DNA of 64,000 bases from Comamonadaceae bacterium (lineage in GTDB: Bacteria > Pseudomonadota > Gammaproteobacteria > Burkholderiales > Burkholderiaceae_C), in the NCBI GenBank assembly GCA_947452785.1, contig CANGDZ010000005.1, positions 23,782-87,781 on the forward strand, given 5' to 3'. Below are positions 1-9,532 of this stretch, piece by piece; position 1 is the first letter of the stretch; each line of letters opens with the position of its first letter. The notes below the pieces were generated by a model. It was not told the DNA's origin, made no database searches, and worked only from the letters and a program-made list of their open reading frames with translations. Made by a program: the position numbers and the translations under genes.

Positions 1-186
1 CTGACCGGACTGTCCAATGTGGTGCTGGGCTGGCCGCTGCTGGCGGCGGTGTTGCACACCGGCGGCGCTGCCGGCTTGGTGGTGGTGCTCACTTGGGCGC
101 TCACCGCCAGTCAACGATTTTCTGACTCTTTTCATGCGCGTGCCACATCGTTTGTGGGCGGCATCGACACAAGGCCTCTGGCATGA
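1..186 (+). CDS. cox15: Haem A synthase (COX15/CtaA family), C-terminal end only
   Basis: Only the last 61 codons are in the window; the gene starts upstream. The product would oxidise haem O to haem A for cytochrome c oxidase in the inner membrane. The visible part holds one hydrophobic helix beginning near [14 protein letters not shown], followed by a His-Thr (LHTGGAAG) in the position of the last haem-ligand helix, then a short polar tail. The stop overlaps the ATG of ctaB by four bases, so the two are translationally coupled. The family call rests on this tail plus the cox15-ctaB-SCO gene order. Confidence 0.8.
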   Translation: MTGLSNVVLGWPLLAAVLHTGGAAGLVVVLTWALTASQRFSDSFHARATSFVGGIDTRPLA

Positions 187-1076
187 CTGAACTCCATACC
201 CCTGCGGCGTCGACCTGGCGCCAGTTCTATGCGCTGACCAAACCCCGAGTGGTGCAGTTGATCGTTTTTTGCGCTTTGATTGGCATGGTCTTGGCTGTGC
301 CCGGCGTGCCCAATGCAGAGCAAGTGCGCTTGGGCTTGATCGCTTGTGCGGGCATCTGGTTGGTGGCCGGAGCGGCGGCGGCTTTCAATTGTTTGGTGGA
401 AAAAACCATTGATGCCAAGATGAAGCGCACGGCGTGGCGCCCGACGGCCAGAGGCGAGTTGTCTGATCGCCAAGCCCTGATTTTTTCGGCGATGTTGTGC
501 ACGGCAGGTTCGGTCATTTTGTATGCCGCCGTGAACCCGTTAACGATGTGGCTGACCTTTGCCACTTTCGTAGGCTATGCCGTGATCTACACCGTGATCT
601 TGAAGCCTTTGACACCGCAAAACATTGTCATCGGTGGCGCTTCGGGGGCCATGCCCCCAGTGCTCGGTTGGGCGGCGATGACCGGTGATGTGGGGCCGGA
701 AGCCTTGATCCTTTTTTTGATCATTTTCTTGTGGACGCCGCCGCACTTTTGGGCCTTGGCTTTGTACCGCGTGGAGGACTACAGGAAGTCGGGCTTGCCC
801 ATGCTGCCGGTCACCCATGGCAATGAATTCACTCGCTTGCAAGTGCTGCTGTATACCTTTGTGCTGATGGCCGCTTGTCTCATGCCCTTCATCTACGGCA
901 TGAGCTCATGGCTGTACCTGTCGGTGGCGGTGGTGTTGAGTTTGGGTTTTATTGGCTACGCTTGGGCGCTGTGGCGCAACTATTCCGATGCGCTGGCGCG
1001 CAAGACTTTTCGCTTTTCGCTGATTCACCTCAGCGCGTTGTTTGCCGCTTTGTTGGTGGACCACTATCTTTTCTAA
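183..1076 (+). CDS. ctaB: Protoheme IX farnesyltransferase (haem O synthase)
   Basis: Adds a farnesyl group to haem B to make haem O, the step before haem A. The 297-residue length is normal. It is a multi-spanning UbiA-superfamily prenyltransferase. The first Asp-rich site is visible as [15 protein letters not shown] followed by RPTARGEL, and the second conserved stretch is [16 protein letters not shown], followed by [11 protein letters not shown]. It overlaps cox15 by four bases and is followed within eight bases by the SCO gene, forming an oxidase-assembly operon. Confidence 0.97.
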   Translation: MTELHTPAASTWRQFYALTKPRVVQLIVFCALIGMVLAVPGVPNAEQVRLGLIACAGIWLVAGAAAAFNCLVEKTIDAKMKRTAWRPTARGELSDRQALIFSAMLCTAGSVILYAAVNPLTMWLTFATFVGYAVIYTVILKPLTPQNIVIGGASGAMPPVLGWAAMTGDVGPEALILFLIIFLWTPPHFWALALYRVEDYRKSGLPMLPVTHGNEFTRLQVLLYTFVLMAACLMPFIYGMSSWLYLSVAVVLSLGFIGYAWALWRNYSDALARKTFRFSLIHLSALFAALLVDHYLF

Positions 1077-1083
1077 TTTCACC

Positions 1084-1710
1084 ATGACCGCTTTACTTCA
1101 CCGCACCGTCTCCAAACGCCAAGCCTTGAGCGCCTTGGTTGCGGGTTTGTGGCTCGGCAGCACGGTGCTCAGCGCCTGCAGCCCCAATCAGCCTAGTTTC
1201 AAAGGGGTGGACATCACTGGCGCAGATTACGCCAAGGGCTTTAGCTTGCTGGACCACAACGGGCAAGTCCGTTCCCTGGCCGATTTTGCAGGCAAAGTCG
1301 TGATCGTGTTTTTTGGCTACACCCAATGCCCCGATGTGTGCCCCACCTCGATGCAAGAGTTGGCCGAAGTCAAACGTCTGTTGGGATCTGATGGAGACAA
1401 ATTGCAAGGGGTGTTCATCACCTTAGACCCCGAGCGAGACACACCTGAAATGCTCAAAGCCTATATGGCCAATTTTGACCCCAGTTTCTTAGCCTTGCAT
1501 CCCACGCCCGAGCAGTTAGCCGCCGTCACCAAAGACTTCAAAATTTATTTCAAAAAAGTGGATGGCAAAACCACCACGAGCTACACCTTGGACCATTCGG
1601 CCGGAAGTTACACCTTTGATACGCGCGGGCGGGTGCGTTTGTACAACCGCTATGGCAGTGGTGCAGCGGCGTTAGCGGCGGACGTCGCGGTCTTGCTTCA
1701 ATCCAAATAA
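1084..1710 (+). CDS. SCO1/SenC family copper chaperone lipoprotein
   Basis: Periplasmic thioredoxin-fold protein that helps load copper into the CuA centre of cytochrome c oxidase. The ATG at 1084 is chosen because an upstream in-frame ATG at 1042 lies inside ctaB. From 1084 the protein is 208 residues and begins with a lipoprotein signal ending VLSAC (Cys32). The copper site CPDVC (Cys82, Cys86) and the partner histidine in TLDHSAG (His171) are all present. It is the last gene of the cox15-ctaB operon and runs into a hairpin terminator. Confidence 0.95.
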   Translation: MTALLHRTVSKRQALSALVAGLWLGSTVLSACSPNQPSFKGVDITGADYAKGFSLLDHNGQVRSLADFAGKVVIVFFGYTQCPDVCPTSMQELAEVKRLLGSDGDKLQGVFITLDPERDTPEMLKAYMANFDPSFLALHPTPEQLAAVTKDFKIYFKKVDGKTTTSYTLDHSAGSYTFDTRGRVRLYNRYGSGAAALAADVAVLLQSK

Positions 1711-1720
1711 ATACAGCGCG

Positions 1721-1751
1721 AAAAAAAATGCCGCAGAAGCGGCATTTTTTG
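1721..1751. terminator. Bidirectional rho-independent terminator
   Basis: A run of A, an inverted repeat ATGCCGC-agaa-GCGGCAT, then a run of T. The A and T runs let it work on both strands. It lies between the converging SCO gene and the liv substrate-binding gene. Confidence 0.9.
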
Positions 1752-1765
1752 TGAGTGGGATGTGA

Positions 1766-2977
1766 TTACTTCACAGACACAGGCTTGCCAAAATCAACCC
1801 AATTTTTGCCATCAAACTTGACCAGTTGCATGGTCTGAAACAAAGCAAAATCAGAGGGAGAGGTGTTGGCCAAAACGCCGGGCAAGACCATGGGCAACTG
1901 GAAGTCTTTGATGTTGGCGGCTTGTTTCATGATGTTCTCGCGGGTCAGGTTGTCACCGGCTTGCTTGAGAACCTGGACCATCATCTGGGCGACAGCGTAG
2001 CCGTAGGTAGCGTTGCCATCATCTGGACTGACTTCAGGCGCGTATTTTTTGATCAGCGCTTTGAAGTCTTTCATGGTCGGGTCATTGTCCCAACGGACAT
2101 CAGACCCTTCTTTCACATACAGCATAGAGATCACGCCGACGGCTTTATCCAAGCCAGCAGGTTTCAAAACGCTGCCCACCGACGCGGAGACCTGATTCAG
2201 GTAGTGCGTCGGTTTCCAACCCACCTCGTCCACTTTGCGAATGGCTTGAGCTGCGAATTTGGGTGTGGTGATGTTGAAGAAGGTGTCGGCCCCCGAACCT
2301 TTCAGCGTCACGATTTGCGAATCGATGGTGGGGTCGGTCACTTCATAAGACGCTTGCGACACGATCATGCTCGCAGCTTTGGCGCCCAGGCCTTCCTTGA
2401 AGCCATTGAAATAGTCTTTGCCGTAATCGTCGTTTTGCACCAGCACCGCAATTTTGGCGTTGGGCTTAGTGGCAATAATGTGTTGACCATACAGTTTGCC
2501 TTCCGAGTGGTAGTTGGGGTTAAAGCCAATGGTCCAAGGAAAGTTCTGCGGGTCGTTCCATTTCGATGCGCCTGTCGCCAGGAACATGTGCGGCACTTTC
2601 TTGGCGTTCATGTATTTGTGAATCGCCGTGTTGGACGGGGTGCCCAAAGTGCCCATCATCAACAAGACCTCATCTTGCTCCACCAAGCGACGCACCATTT
2701 CCACCGTTTTGGGTGGGCTGTAGCCATCGTCCAAGCTGATGAAGTTGATCTTGCGGCCATTCACGCCGCCTTGCTCATTCAATTGCTTGAAATACGCCGC
2801 TTGCACCTTGCCAATCGTGCCGTAGGCCGAAGCCGGACCGCTGTAGGGCATGGTTTGGCCAATTTTGATTTCCGTGTCACTGGCACCGGTATCGTATTTT
2901 TTTTGGGCCGAGGCCGGCATGGCGAAGCCAATGAGGGACAGGCACAAAGCACTCAGGGCAAATTGTCTCTTTTTCAT
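1766..2977 (-). CDS. livK: LIV-type ABC transporter, periplasmic substrate-binding protein
   Basis: Type-I periplasmic binding protein (Peripla_BP_6) of the branched-chain amino acid/amide transporter class, 403 residues. A Sec signal peptide (MKKRQFALS...PASAQ) is clear. The mature start EIKIGQTMPYSGPASAYG is typical of the family, as is NEQGGVNGRKI. It is the last gene of a minus-strand operon with both permeases and both ATPases, 38 bp after livM. The ligand is not certain: family members also bind aromatic acids, amides and urea, and the acyl-CoA synthetase upstream hints at an organic acid rather than an amino acid. Confidence 0.93.
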   Translation of the reverse strand: MKKRQFALSALCLSLIGFAMPASAQKKYDTGASDTEIKIGQTMPYSGPASAYGTIGKVQAAYFKQLNEQGGVNGRKINFISLDDGYSPPKTVEMVRRLVEQDEVLLMMGTLGTPSNTAIHKYMNAKKVPHMFLATGASKWNDPQNFPWTIGFNPNYHSEGKLYGQHIIATKPNAKIAVLVQNDDYGKDYFNGFKEGLGAKAASMIVSQASYEVTDPTIDSQIVTLKGSGADTFFNITTPKFAAQAIRKVDEVGWKPTHYLNQVSASVGSVLKPAGLDKAVGVISMLYVKEGSDVRWDNDPTMKDFKALIKKYAPEVSPDDGNATYGYAVAQMMVQVLKQAGDNLTRENIMKQAANIKDFQLPMVLPGVLANTSPSDFALFQTMQLVKFDGKNWVDFGKPVSVK

Positions 2978-3015
2978 GGTGGTCCTTGGTTGATATCAAA
3001 AAGCGAAAGAGGAAA

Positions 3016-4011
3016 TCAGGGGTTGGTGGGTCGAAGCTTTTGGCCCAACAGGCGCAGCGCGCCGGCAATGCCGGTGGGCATGGTGTACATGAACAAAATC
3101 AGCATCACGCCGTAAATAGCCCAAGGCGCAGCTTTGGAAATTTGGTCGGCAATATTCGGTACAAATTGAATAAAGATGGCGCCGTACAGTGCACCTGGCA
3201 GAGAGGTGACACCGCCAATCACCATGCCCACCATCAGGGTGATGGACAGGAAAACGGTGAAGCTGTCGGGCGCCACAAAGGCCACCAAAATCGCACTCAA
3301 AGCGCCTGCTACGCCGGTGAACATGGCGCTCACGCCAAAGGCTAGGCTTTTGTACAGCGGTGTGTTGATGCCCATGGAGGCGGCGGCAATAGGTTGGTCA
3401 CGAATCGCGATCAGCGCACGCCCCACGCGGCCGCGGATCAAATTCCAGCCAATCACGAACATGATGACGGTGATGGTCAGCGTGAAGAAATACAACCATC
3501 GGTCGGAATTCAGCTTCAAGCCAAACAAGGAGTCAAAAGGCGAATCGGGCTTCATGATCACAATGCCCTGCACGCCGCCAGTCAGAAACTCCAGGTGTTT
3601 GAATTTGAGCAATTGCGGCAAAGCCACCGCCAGCGCAAACGTGGCCAAGGCCAGGTAATGCCCTTCTAGTCGCAAAGCCGGCAAACCAAAAAGAAAACCG
3701 ACGACCAGACACACCGCCGCAGCGATCGGGATCGTCATCCAGTAAGGCATGTCGAACTTGTCCATCAGCACCGCTGTGGTGTAGGCCCCGATGGCCAGAA
3801 AGGCCCCATGCCCTAGCGAAATCTGACCGCTGTAGCCAATCAAGATATTCAGACCCACCAAGGCAATGGCGTAGCACAGCACCAGCGAGGCTTGAAAGAC
3901 GTGGTAATTTGTGATGAAGAAAGGCAGAGCGCAAGCTGCAGCCAGACCCAGGACCAAGCGGATCCAAGGCAAACCTGGTGAGGTAGGGGGCAGAGATGGA
4001 GTGGTAGACAT
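3016..4011 (-). CDS. livM: LIV-type ABC transporter permease, LivM-like
   Basis: Inner-membrane permease of the branched-chain amino acid type transporter, 331 residues with about ten hydrophobic helices. The family stretch GYSGQISLGHGAFLAIGAY is present, as is the cytoplasmic coupling-loop segment GRALIAIRDQPIAAASMG. It starts five bases after livH ends and precedes the binding protein. Pairing with LivH forms the membrane channel. Confidence 0.95.
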   Translation of the reverse strand: MSTTPSLPPTSPGLPWIRLVLGLAAACALPFFITNYHVFQASLVLCYAIALVGLNILIGYSGQISLGHGAFLAIGAYTTAVLMDKFDMPYWMTIPIAAAVCLVVGFLFGLPALRLEGHYLALATFALAVALPQLLKFKHLEFLTGGVQGIVIMKPDSPFDSLFGLKLNSDRWLYFFTLTITVIMFVIGWNLIRGRVGRALIAIRDQPIAAASMGINTPLYKSLAFGVSAMFTGVAGALSAILVAFVAPDSFTVFLSITLMVGMVIGGVTSLPGALYGAIFIQFVPNIADQISKAAPWAIYGVMLILFMYTMPTGIAGALRLLGQKLRPTNP

Positions 4012-4016
4012 ATAGC

Positions 4017-4889
4017 TCAGACCCTGGAAACAATCACTTTGCCAAACAAACCGGCTGGTTTGATGGTCAGTACGGCAACGATCAACACCAACGCGACCGA
4101 CAGTTTGAGTTCTGTGCCGATGACATAAGCGCCCAAAATATTTTCGAGAATGCCGACGATGAAGCCGCCTAAGACGGCGCCTCCGGGGCTGTCAATGCCC
4201 CCCACCAAAGCCGCGGCAAAGGCGTACAGCAAGATGCCAGACATCATGTTGGGCTCCAAAAACACCACGGGGGCAATCATCATGCCGGCGACCGATCCAA
4301 TGGCTGCAGCCAGCCCCCATCCTAGGGCCAGCATCCAGCCCACACGAATGCCCACCAGGCGGCTGGACTCTGGGTTTTGCGCCGCCGCCCGCATGGCCAA
4401 GCCCAGGGGGGTGAATTTGAAAAATCCATACAGCAGCAGCAGCACCACCAAGGTCACGCCGATGGAGCCCAACTCATGTGACGAGATGAAATGCAGACCG
4501 AAGGGCGGCTCAGCGGGAAAGGGTGATGGAAAGGATTTGATGGTGTAGGTGAAGACCCAACCGGCAATGCTGTTGAGAATCACCAGCAGACCAATGAAGA
4601 CCACCACCACGTTCAACACGGGGGCTTTTTCCACGGGCTGAATGATGATGCGTTGAATCAACACCCCCAGCGTGAAGGCCAGGAAAATCGTGCAGACAAA
4701 CGCCAGCCAATAAGACACGCCGGCATTGATCAGAGTCCAGGCCATGTAGGTGGCGAACATGGCGATTTCGCCTTGGGCGAAATTGATGTGGTGGGTGGAC
4801 TGGTAAATCATGACCAGGGCCAGCGCGAGGCTGGCATACACTCCCCCTGTGGCTATACCGGCAACAACTTGGTGAATAAATGTTTCCAT
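4017..4889 (-). CDS. livH: LIV-type ABC transporter permease, LivH-like
   Basis: Second inner-membrane permease, 290 residues. The N-terminus has the family signature GGVYASLALALVMIYQSTH followed by INFAQGEIAM. The coupling loop AMRAAAQNPESSRLVGI and the C-terminal GGIDSPGGAVLGGF are also seen. It lies 12 bp after livF and 5 bp before livM in the same operon. Confidence 0.95.
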   Translation of the reverse strand: METFIHQVVAGIATGGVYASLALALVMIYQSTHHINFAQGEIAMFATYMAWTLINAGVSYWLAFVCTIFLAFTLGVLIQRIIIQPVEKAPVLNVVVVFIGLLVILNSIAGWVFTYTIKSFPSPFPAEPPFGLHFISSHELGSIGVTLVVLLLLYGFFKFTPLGLAMRAAAQNPESSRLVGIRVGWMLALGWGLAAAIGSVAGMMIAPVVFLEPNMMSGILLYAFAAALVGGIDSPGGAVLGGFIVGILENILGAYVIGTELKLSVALVLIVAVLTIKPAGLFGKVIVSRV

Positions 4890-4901
4890 GGTGTGGGGCT
4901 C

Positions 4902-5618
4902 TCAATGACCGAGGTAGGAGCGACGAACAGCTTCGTCTTGCTTGAGATCTTGCGAAAGACCTGACAACACCAACTTGCCCGTTTCCAGCAGGTAGGCGTG
5001 GCGGGCCAAATCCAAGGCCATGGCGGCGTTTTGTTCCACCAGCAAGATCGTCACCTTGTCCAGTGCGTTGATGGTGCGCATGATGTCGAAGATCTCTTTC
5101 ACGATCAGCGGCGCCAAGCCAAAGGAGGGCTCGTCCAACAGCAGCAAACGCGGACGCAGCATCAGGGCGCGGGCAATCGCCAGCATCTGTTGTTCGCCGC
5201 CAGACAAGGTCCCTGCCTGTTGATGCCGTCGCTCCTTGAGACGCGGAAAGTAGGTGTACATTTTTTCCTGGTCCAGGGCGGCTTCTTTTCTATCCTTTCG
5301 GGTGTAGCAGCCCAACTGCAGGTTTTCTTCAGTGGACAGGCTACCGAAAGTGCCGCGGCCATCGGGCACATGGGCCACGCCCAAACGCACAATGTCCTCG
5401 GTCGCCAACGATTCAATGGCCTTGCCATCAAACAGGATTTGCCCGCGCACTTTGATCATCTTGCTCAAGGCGCGCAGGGTGGTGGTTTTGCCAGCGCCGT
5501 TGGCGCCCAGCAGCGTGGTGATGCTGCCTTCTTCGATTTGCATCGACAGGCCGTGCAGCACCTCGGTGGCTCCATAACCTGCGTGCAGGTCTTTCACTTC
5601 CAACAAAATGCGGTTCAT
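4902..5618 (-). CDS. livF: LIV-type ABC transporter ATPase, LivF-like
   Basis: 238-residue ATP-binding subunit on the cytoplasmic face. Walker A is GANGAGKTT, the signature motif is LSGGEQQ, and Walker B is LLLLDEPSFGLAP. Length and the short C-terminus fit LivF rather than LivG. Its start overlaps the livG stop by four bases, indicating coupled translation. Confidence 0.95.
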   Translation of the reverse strand: MNRILLEVKDLHAGYGATEVLHGLSMQIEEGSITTLLGANGAGKTTTLRALSKMIKVRGQILFDGKAIESLATEDIVRLGVAHVPDGRGTFGSLSTEENLQLGCYTRKDRKEAALDQEKMYTYFPRLKERRHQQAGTLSGGEQQMLAIARALMLRPRLLLLDEPSFGLAPLIVKEIFDIMRTINALDKVTILLVEQNAAMALDLARHAYLLETGKLVLSGLSQDLKQDEAVRRSYLGH

Positions 5619-6427
5619 GCGGCTGTCCCCAGATAGGCTTGAATCACTTCGGGGTGCTGGCGTACGTTGAAGGGCGTGTCATCGGCAATCTTTCTGCCAA
5701 AGTTCAGCGCCACCACTTTGTCCGATACGCGCATCACCAAACTCATGTGGTGCTCTACCAGCAACACGGTGATGTTGAATTCATCGCGAATGTGTTGAAT
5801 CAGGTCGCCCAAGGCGTTGACTTCTTCGTGGTTCAAGCCCGCCGCGGGTTCGTCCAGCAGCAGCAACTGCGGTTGGCTGGCCAGGGCACGGCCCAGTTCG
5901 ACCCGCTTTTGCGTGCCGAAGGGCAGGTCTGAAACCTTGCGGTGCGCCACTTCGTCTAAGCCCAAGAATGTGACCAAGCGCATGGCATCGTCTTGAATTT
6001 TGGCTTCTTCGGCCGCCACGCCCGGCAGACGCAGGGCATGCGCAAAAAAACCTTGCTGAGCTCGGCAGTGGGCACCGACTTTGATGTTGTCCAATACCGA
6101 CATGGTTTTGTACAAAGCCAAGTTCTGGAAGGTGCGCCCAATGCCGATCTCTGCAGTTTTGTGCCGTGTCATCGGATCGAGCAGTTGGCCATCAAAATGA
6201 ATATGACCTTCGCTGTAATCGTACAGGCGCGACAGACAATTGAACAAGGTGGTTTTGCCGGCGCCGTTGGGGCCAATCAGTCCGGCGATTTGGCCTCGAT
6301 GCACATCGAAGGACACGCCATCCAAAGCCACAATGCCACGGAATCTCACCGTCACTTCTTGGACCGAGAGCAACACGTCCTGTGCTGTGGGTGCGCGTTG
6401 AGCGGTGCTCGTTTCTTGAACGTTCAT
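5615..6427 (-). CDS. livG: LIV-type ABC transporter ATPase, LivG-like
   Basis: 270-residue ATP-binding subunit. Walker A GPNGAGKTT and Walker B LLLLDEPAAGLNHEE are present; the signature region reads LPFGTQKRVELGRAL, the usual LivG variant. The C-terminal FGRKIADDTPFNVRQHPEVIQAYLG tail (seen in pieces FGRKIADDTPF and VIQAYLG) is diagnostic of LivG. It lies 94 bp downstream of the acyl-CoA synthetase and overlaps livF. Confidence 0.95.
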   Translation of the reverse strand: MNVQETSTAQRAPTAQDVLLSVQEVTVRFRGIVALDGVSFDVHRGQIAGLIGPNGAGKTTLFNCLSRLYDYSEGHIHFDGQLLDPMTRHKTAEIGIGRTFQNLALYKTMSVLDNIKVGAHCRAQQGFFAHALRLPGVAAEEAKIQDDAMRLVTFLGLDEVAHRKVSDLPFGTQKRVELGRALASQPQLLLLDEPAAGLNHEEVNALGDLIQHIRDEFNITVLLVEHHMSLVMRVSDKVVALNFGRKIADDTPFNVRQHPEVIQAYLGTAA

Positions 6428-6521
6428 TCAACCCCTTCGGTTTTGATACTGAAAATCGTAAAGATAGAGTGCATCCTCCCAGATGAATCGAGCCTGGGTA
6501 TCGGTGCTTTCCCTCGGGTAG

Positions 6522-8171
6522 TCACTTTGGAAACATCTCACGCAGTTTGAGTTTGTAGAACTTGCCGGTGGAGGTGCGGGGCACTGCGGCAATCCATTCG
6601 TAACGGTCAGGCACTTGCCATTTGGCAAAGCCCATCTTCATCAAATGCGCTGCCAATTCGGCCGTTGCTGGGGCATGACCCGGTTTGGCGACCACGCAAG
6701 CGAGTGGGCGTTCGCTCCATTTTTCGTCAGGCACGGCGATCACCGCGGCCTCGGCAATACCCGGGTGTGCCATCAGGGCATTTTCCAAATCGACCGAGCT
6801 GATCCACTCGCCGCCCGACTTAATCAGGTCTTTGGTGCGGTCAGTGATGCGCACAAACCCCATGCTGTCCACGCTGGCCACATCGCCCGTGCGCAACCAG
6901 CCGTCAGCGGAAAACTTGTCTTCTTGCACCGGCACATGATGGTAGCTGCCGGTGATGAAGGGCCCGCGCACTTGCAATTCGCCCACTTGCTGGCCGTCCC
7001 AGTCGGCGTCTTGGCCTTGGTCATTGCGGATGCGCAAATCGACCAATGGCACCGGAATGCCCGCCATCGCAGCACGGCGGTAGCGCTCGTCCATGGGCGC
7101 ATCGCGCAGTTCCGCCTTGGGGTAAGAGATGGTGCAGACGGGTGAGGTTTCGGTCATGCCCCAGCCTTGCAAAATCCAGATGCCATGTTTGTCAAAAGCA
7201 CGGATCAAAGCCTCGGGCACGGCTGCACCGCCGACCAGGCTGCGCATGCCAGCGGGCAATTTCCAGCGGCCGGGCTGCGAGGTCAAAGCGGCCTCGTAGG
7301 CTTGGATCAAACTCATCCAAATGGTGGGGACACCCAGCGACAAGGTCGGCGGCTCCAGTTGCATCAGATCCAAAATATCTTCGGGATGAAGGTGCGGGCC
7401 GGGAAAGACCAGCTTCACGCCCATCATCACCGCGCCATAAGGAATGCCCCAGCTGTTGGCATGGAACATGGGGGTCACAGGCATCACCACGTCGGTGCCG
7501 CGCAGGGACCAGAAATCACCCAATGACGCCACTAAGGTATGGAGTACCGTGGAACGATGCGAGTACACCACGCCCTTAGGGCGCCCGGTGGTGCCCGAGG
7601 TGTAGCACATGGACACGGGGTCGTCTTCAGCATGCGGTGCGTAGTCAAAACCGCTGGCATCCGTGTGGGCCAGCAACTGCTCGTAATTGAGATACTCGCT
7701 GGGTACAGCGGCGCCCGAAAAGGGAAACACGATGACTTTTTCAAAAGCATAAAGGTGCTCAAACTGGCGGTACAGGGGCAGCAAAATATCGTCGATGATC
7801 AAAATTTTGTCTTGTGCATCGTTGGCGATCCATGCGATCTCTTCGGCAGACAGACGTAAATTCAGGGTGTGCATCACTGCGCCCGCGGCAGGGATGCCAA
7901 AGTAGCATTCCAGGTGCGCATGGTGGTTCCAGCACAGGGTCGCGATGCGATCGCCTTTGCGCACGCCCAAGTCCTGCAGGCCTTGGGCCAGGCGGCGTGT
8001 GCGCGCATAAAACTGGCCGTAGCTGTGCTTGACCAAGGATTTGTCGGGCAGACGCGAGACAATTTCGTTGCTCGGAAACAAGGTGCCCGCCCGCTCCAAA
8101 AAATGGTTCAAGGACAAAGGCACCTGCATCATGGTGCTGCTCACGTCAGCGCTTGTGGTCATCTCAGTCAA
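6522..8171 (-). CDS. Fatty-acid (AlkK-like) acyl-CoA synthetase
   Basis: AMP-forming ligase that activates a carboxylic acid to its CoA thioester, 549 residues. The AMP-binding loop [12 protein letters not shown], the motif [11 protein letters not shown], the hinge region [14 protein letters not shown] and the C-terminal catalytic lysine region [12 protein letters not shown] are intact. The overall pattern best fits medium/long-chain AlkK-type enzymes. It is the first gene of the liv operon, so its substrate may be what the transporter imports. The alternative start three codons in (8162) cannot be excluded. Confidence 0.9.
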   Translation of the reverse strand: MTEMTTSADVSSTMMQVPLSLNHFLERAGTLFPSNEIVSRLPDKSLVKHSYGQFYARTRRLAQGLQDLGVRKGDRIATLCWNHHAHLECYFGIPAAGAVMHTLNLRLSAEEIAWIANDAQDKILIIDDILLPLYRQFEHLYAFEKVIVFPFSGAAVPSEYLNYEQLLAHTDASGFDYAPHAEDDPVSMCYTSGTTGRPKGVVYSHRSTVLHTLVASLGDFWSLRGTDVVMPVTPMFHANSWGIPYGAVMMGVKLVFPGPHLHPEDILDLMQLEPPTLSLGVPTIWMSLIQAYEAALTSQPGRWKLPAGMRSLVGGAAVPEALIRAFDKHGIWILQGWGMTETSPVCTISYPKAELRDAPMDERYRRAAMAGIPVPLVDLRIRNDQGQDADWDGQQVGELQVRGPFITGSYHHVPVQEDKFSADGWLRTGDVASVDSMGFVRITDRTKDLIKSGGEWISSVDLENALMAHPGIAEAAVIAVPDEKWSERPLACVVAKPGHAPATAELAAHLMKMGFAKWQVPDRYEWIAAVPRTSTGKFYKLKLREMFPK

Positions 8172-8281
8172 TCCCGTTGTGGAGTAGAAACTGAGTGATC
8201 ATGTCGATGCAATGGGCGCCAGAGAATGGGGAAAACCCATGCAGGATGTGACCCTCAGTGCCCCAGGTGACAGGGACTGTC

Positions 8282-8473
8282 TCAGGGTTGATCTAGTTTT
8301 TGGCTGCGAATAATGTCGCCCAAGACCGCCGTGTCTGAAGCGATCTGATTGACCAGGCCTTCTGAGGATGAGCCCACCACTTGCAAGCCTTGGTGAAAGA
8401 GCTTGCTGCGCATCTCCGGCGAAGTGGTGATGTGATCATGAGGGTCTTGTCTTTGCTTCAACTTGTGCCTCAC
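8282..8473 (-). pseudogene. Remnant of a Bug/TctC-type substrate-binding protein (C-terminus only)
   Basis: The reverse strand encodes about 50 residues that read like the C-terminal helix region of Bug-family solute-binding proteins: SPEMRSKLFHQGLQVVGSS, then IASDTAVLGDIIRSQ, ending shortly after. Intact members end in a similar PE-R-KL...G-EPVG...DIAKW pattern. No N-terminal two-thirds is present, since the upstream sequence runs straight into the rpoH terminator. The rest of the 398-bp gap between the synthetase and rpoH shows nothing else I can identify. Confidence 0.6.
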
Positions 8474-8520
8474 GAAGCACCTTAAAGCCAGTGCACAACT
8501 GAGCCTGAAAGCGCAACATG

Positions 8521-8546
8521 AAAAAAGCCCGGCGAGAGCCGGGCTT
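8521..8546 (-). terminator. Rho-independent terminator of rpoH
   Basis: Hairpin AGCCCGGC-gaga-GCCGGGCT preceded on the plus strand by AAAAAA, which is a T run on the minus strand. It lies 23 bp after the rpoH stop. Confidence 0.9.
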
Positions 8547-8569
8547 GAGAAGAAATACAGGCGAGCGAC

Positions 8570-9502
8570 TCAAGCGTACTCGGTCAGCGTTTTCTTCATT
8601 TTCTTCATCGCCGCGACTTCGATCTGGCGAATGCGCTCAGCGCTCACGCCATACACCGCAGCCAAGTCGTGCAGCGTCATGCCGCCCGAGCCGTTGTCGT
8701 TGACCTTGAGCCAGCGCTCTTCCACGATGTGACGGCTGCGGTCGTCCAGCGCGGCCAATGCGGTGGCAATGCCGTCGCTGGACAGCAGATCGCGTTCGTG
8801 CGCTTCGATCATGGCTGTGGGCTCATGGTTCACGTCGGCCAAATAGGCGATCGGCCCATACGCCTGTTCGCCATCGTCAGACGGTGAGGGGTCCAGCAAG
8901 ACGTCGCCACCTGACATACGGGTTTCCATCTCCATGACTTCTTCGCGCTTGACGTTCAAGTCACGCGCCATCACATCGATTTGGTCCACGGTCAACGTGT
9001 CGCGGTGGGTGTTCAGTCCCGCATCGGCTTTGAAGCCTTGTTTCATGGAGCGCAAGTTGAAAAAAAGCTTGCGTTGCGCCTTGGTGGTGGCCACCTTGAC
9101 CATGCGCCAATTTTTCAGGATGTACTCGTGAATCTCCGCTTTGATCCAGTGCAAGGCGTAGCTCACCAAGCGCACGCCTTGATCCGGATCAAAGCGCTTC
9201 ACGGCTTTCATCAGGCCCACATTGCCTTCTTGGATCAGGTCGCCATGCGGCAGGCCATAGCCCAAGTACTGACGTGACACGGACACCACCAAGCGCAGGT
9301 GTGACAACACCAATTTACCGGCGGATTCGAGGTCGTCCTCGTTTTTCAATTTGCGTGCGAAGGCCTGCTCTTGCTCCAGCGTGAGCATGGGCATGCGGTT
9401 GACCGCAGAGATGTAGGCGTCCAAATGGCCCAGCGACGGTACGACCGCCCAGGGATTGCTCAAAGAAACAGCAGATGCGGGGGAACCAGTTTGAATGTTC
9501 AT
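8570..9502 (-). CDS. rpoH: RNA polymerase heat-shock sigma factor sigma-32
   Basis: Directs RNA polymerase to heat-shock promoters. At 310 residues it has region 2 (GDLIQEGNVGLMKAVKRFD, then ALHWIKAEIHEYI), the RpoH box (QRKLFFNLR) that separates RpoH from other sigma factors, and a region 4 helix-turn-helix (VSAERIRQIEVAAMKKMKK). A strong ribosome-binding site AAGGAG precedes the ATG. Upstream lies a perfect CIRCE element, so HrcA probably represses it. It is monocistronic, with its own terminator. Confidence 0.98.
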   Translation of the reverse strand: MNIQTGSPASAVSLSNPWAVVPSLGHLDAYISAVNRMPMLTLEQEQAFARKLKNEDDLESAGKLVLSHLRLVVSVSRQYLGYGLPHGDLIQEGNVGLMKAVKRFDPDQGVRLVSYALHWIKAEIHEYILKNWRMVKVATTKAQRKLFFNLRSMKQGFKADAGLNTHRDTLTVDQIDVMARDLNVKREEVMEMETRMSGGDVLLDPSPSDDGEQAYGPIAYLADVNHEPTAMIEAHERDLLSSDGIATALAALDDRSRHIVEERWLKVNDNGSGGMTLHDLAAVYGVSAERIRQIEVAAMKKMKKTLTEYA

Positions 9503-9532
9503 ACCAGAACTCCTTTCAGAATTAAGGCCATT

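Noticed and set aside
1826..3115. 429-codon plus-strand frame opposite the liv substrate-binding gene
   Set aside because: Shadow of livK; no family features.
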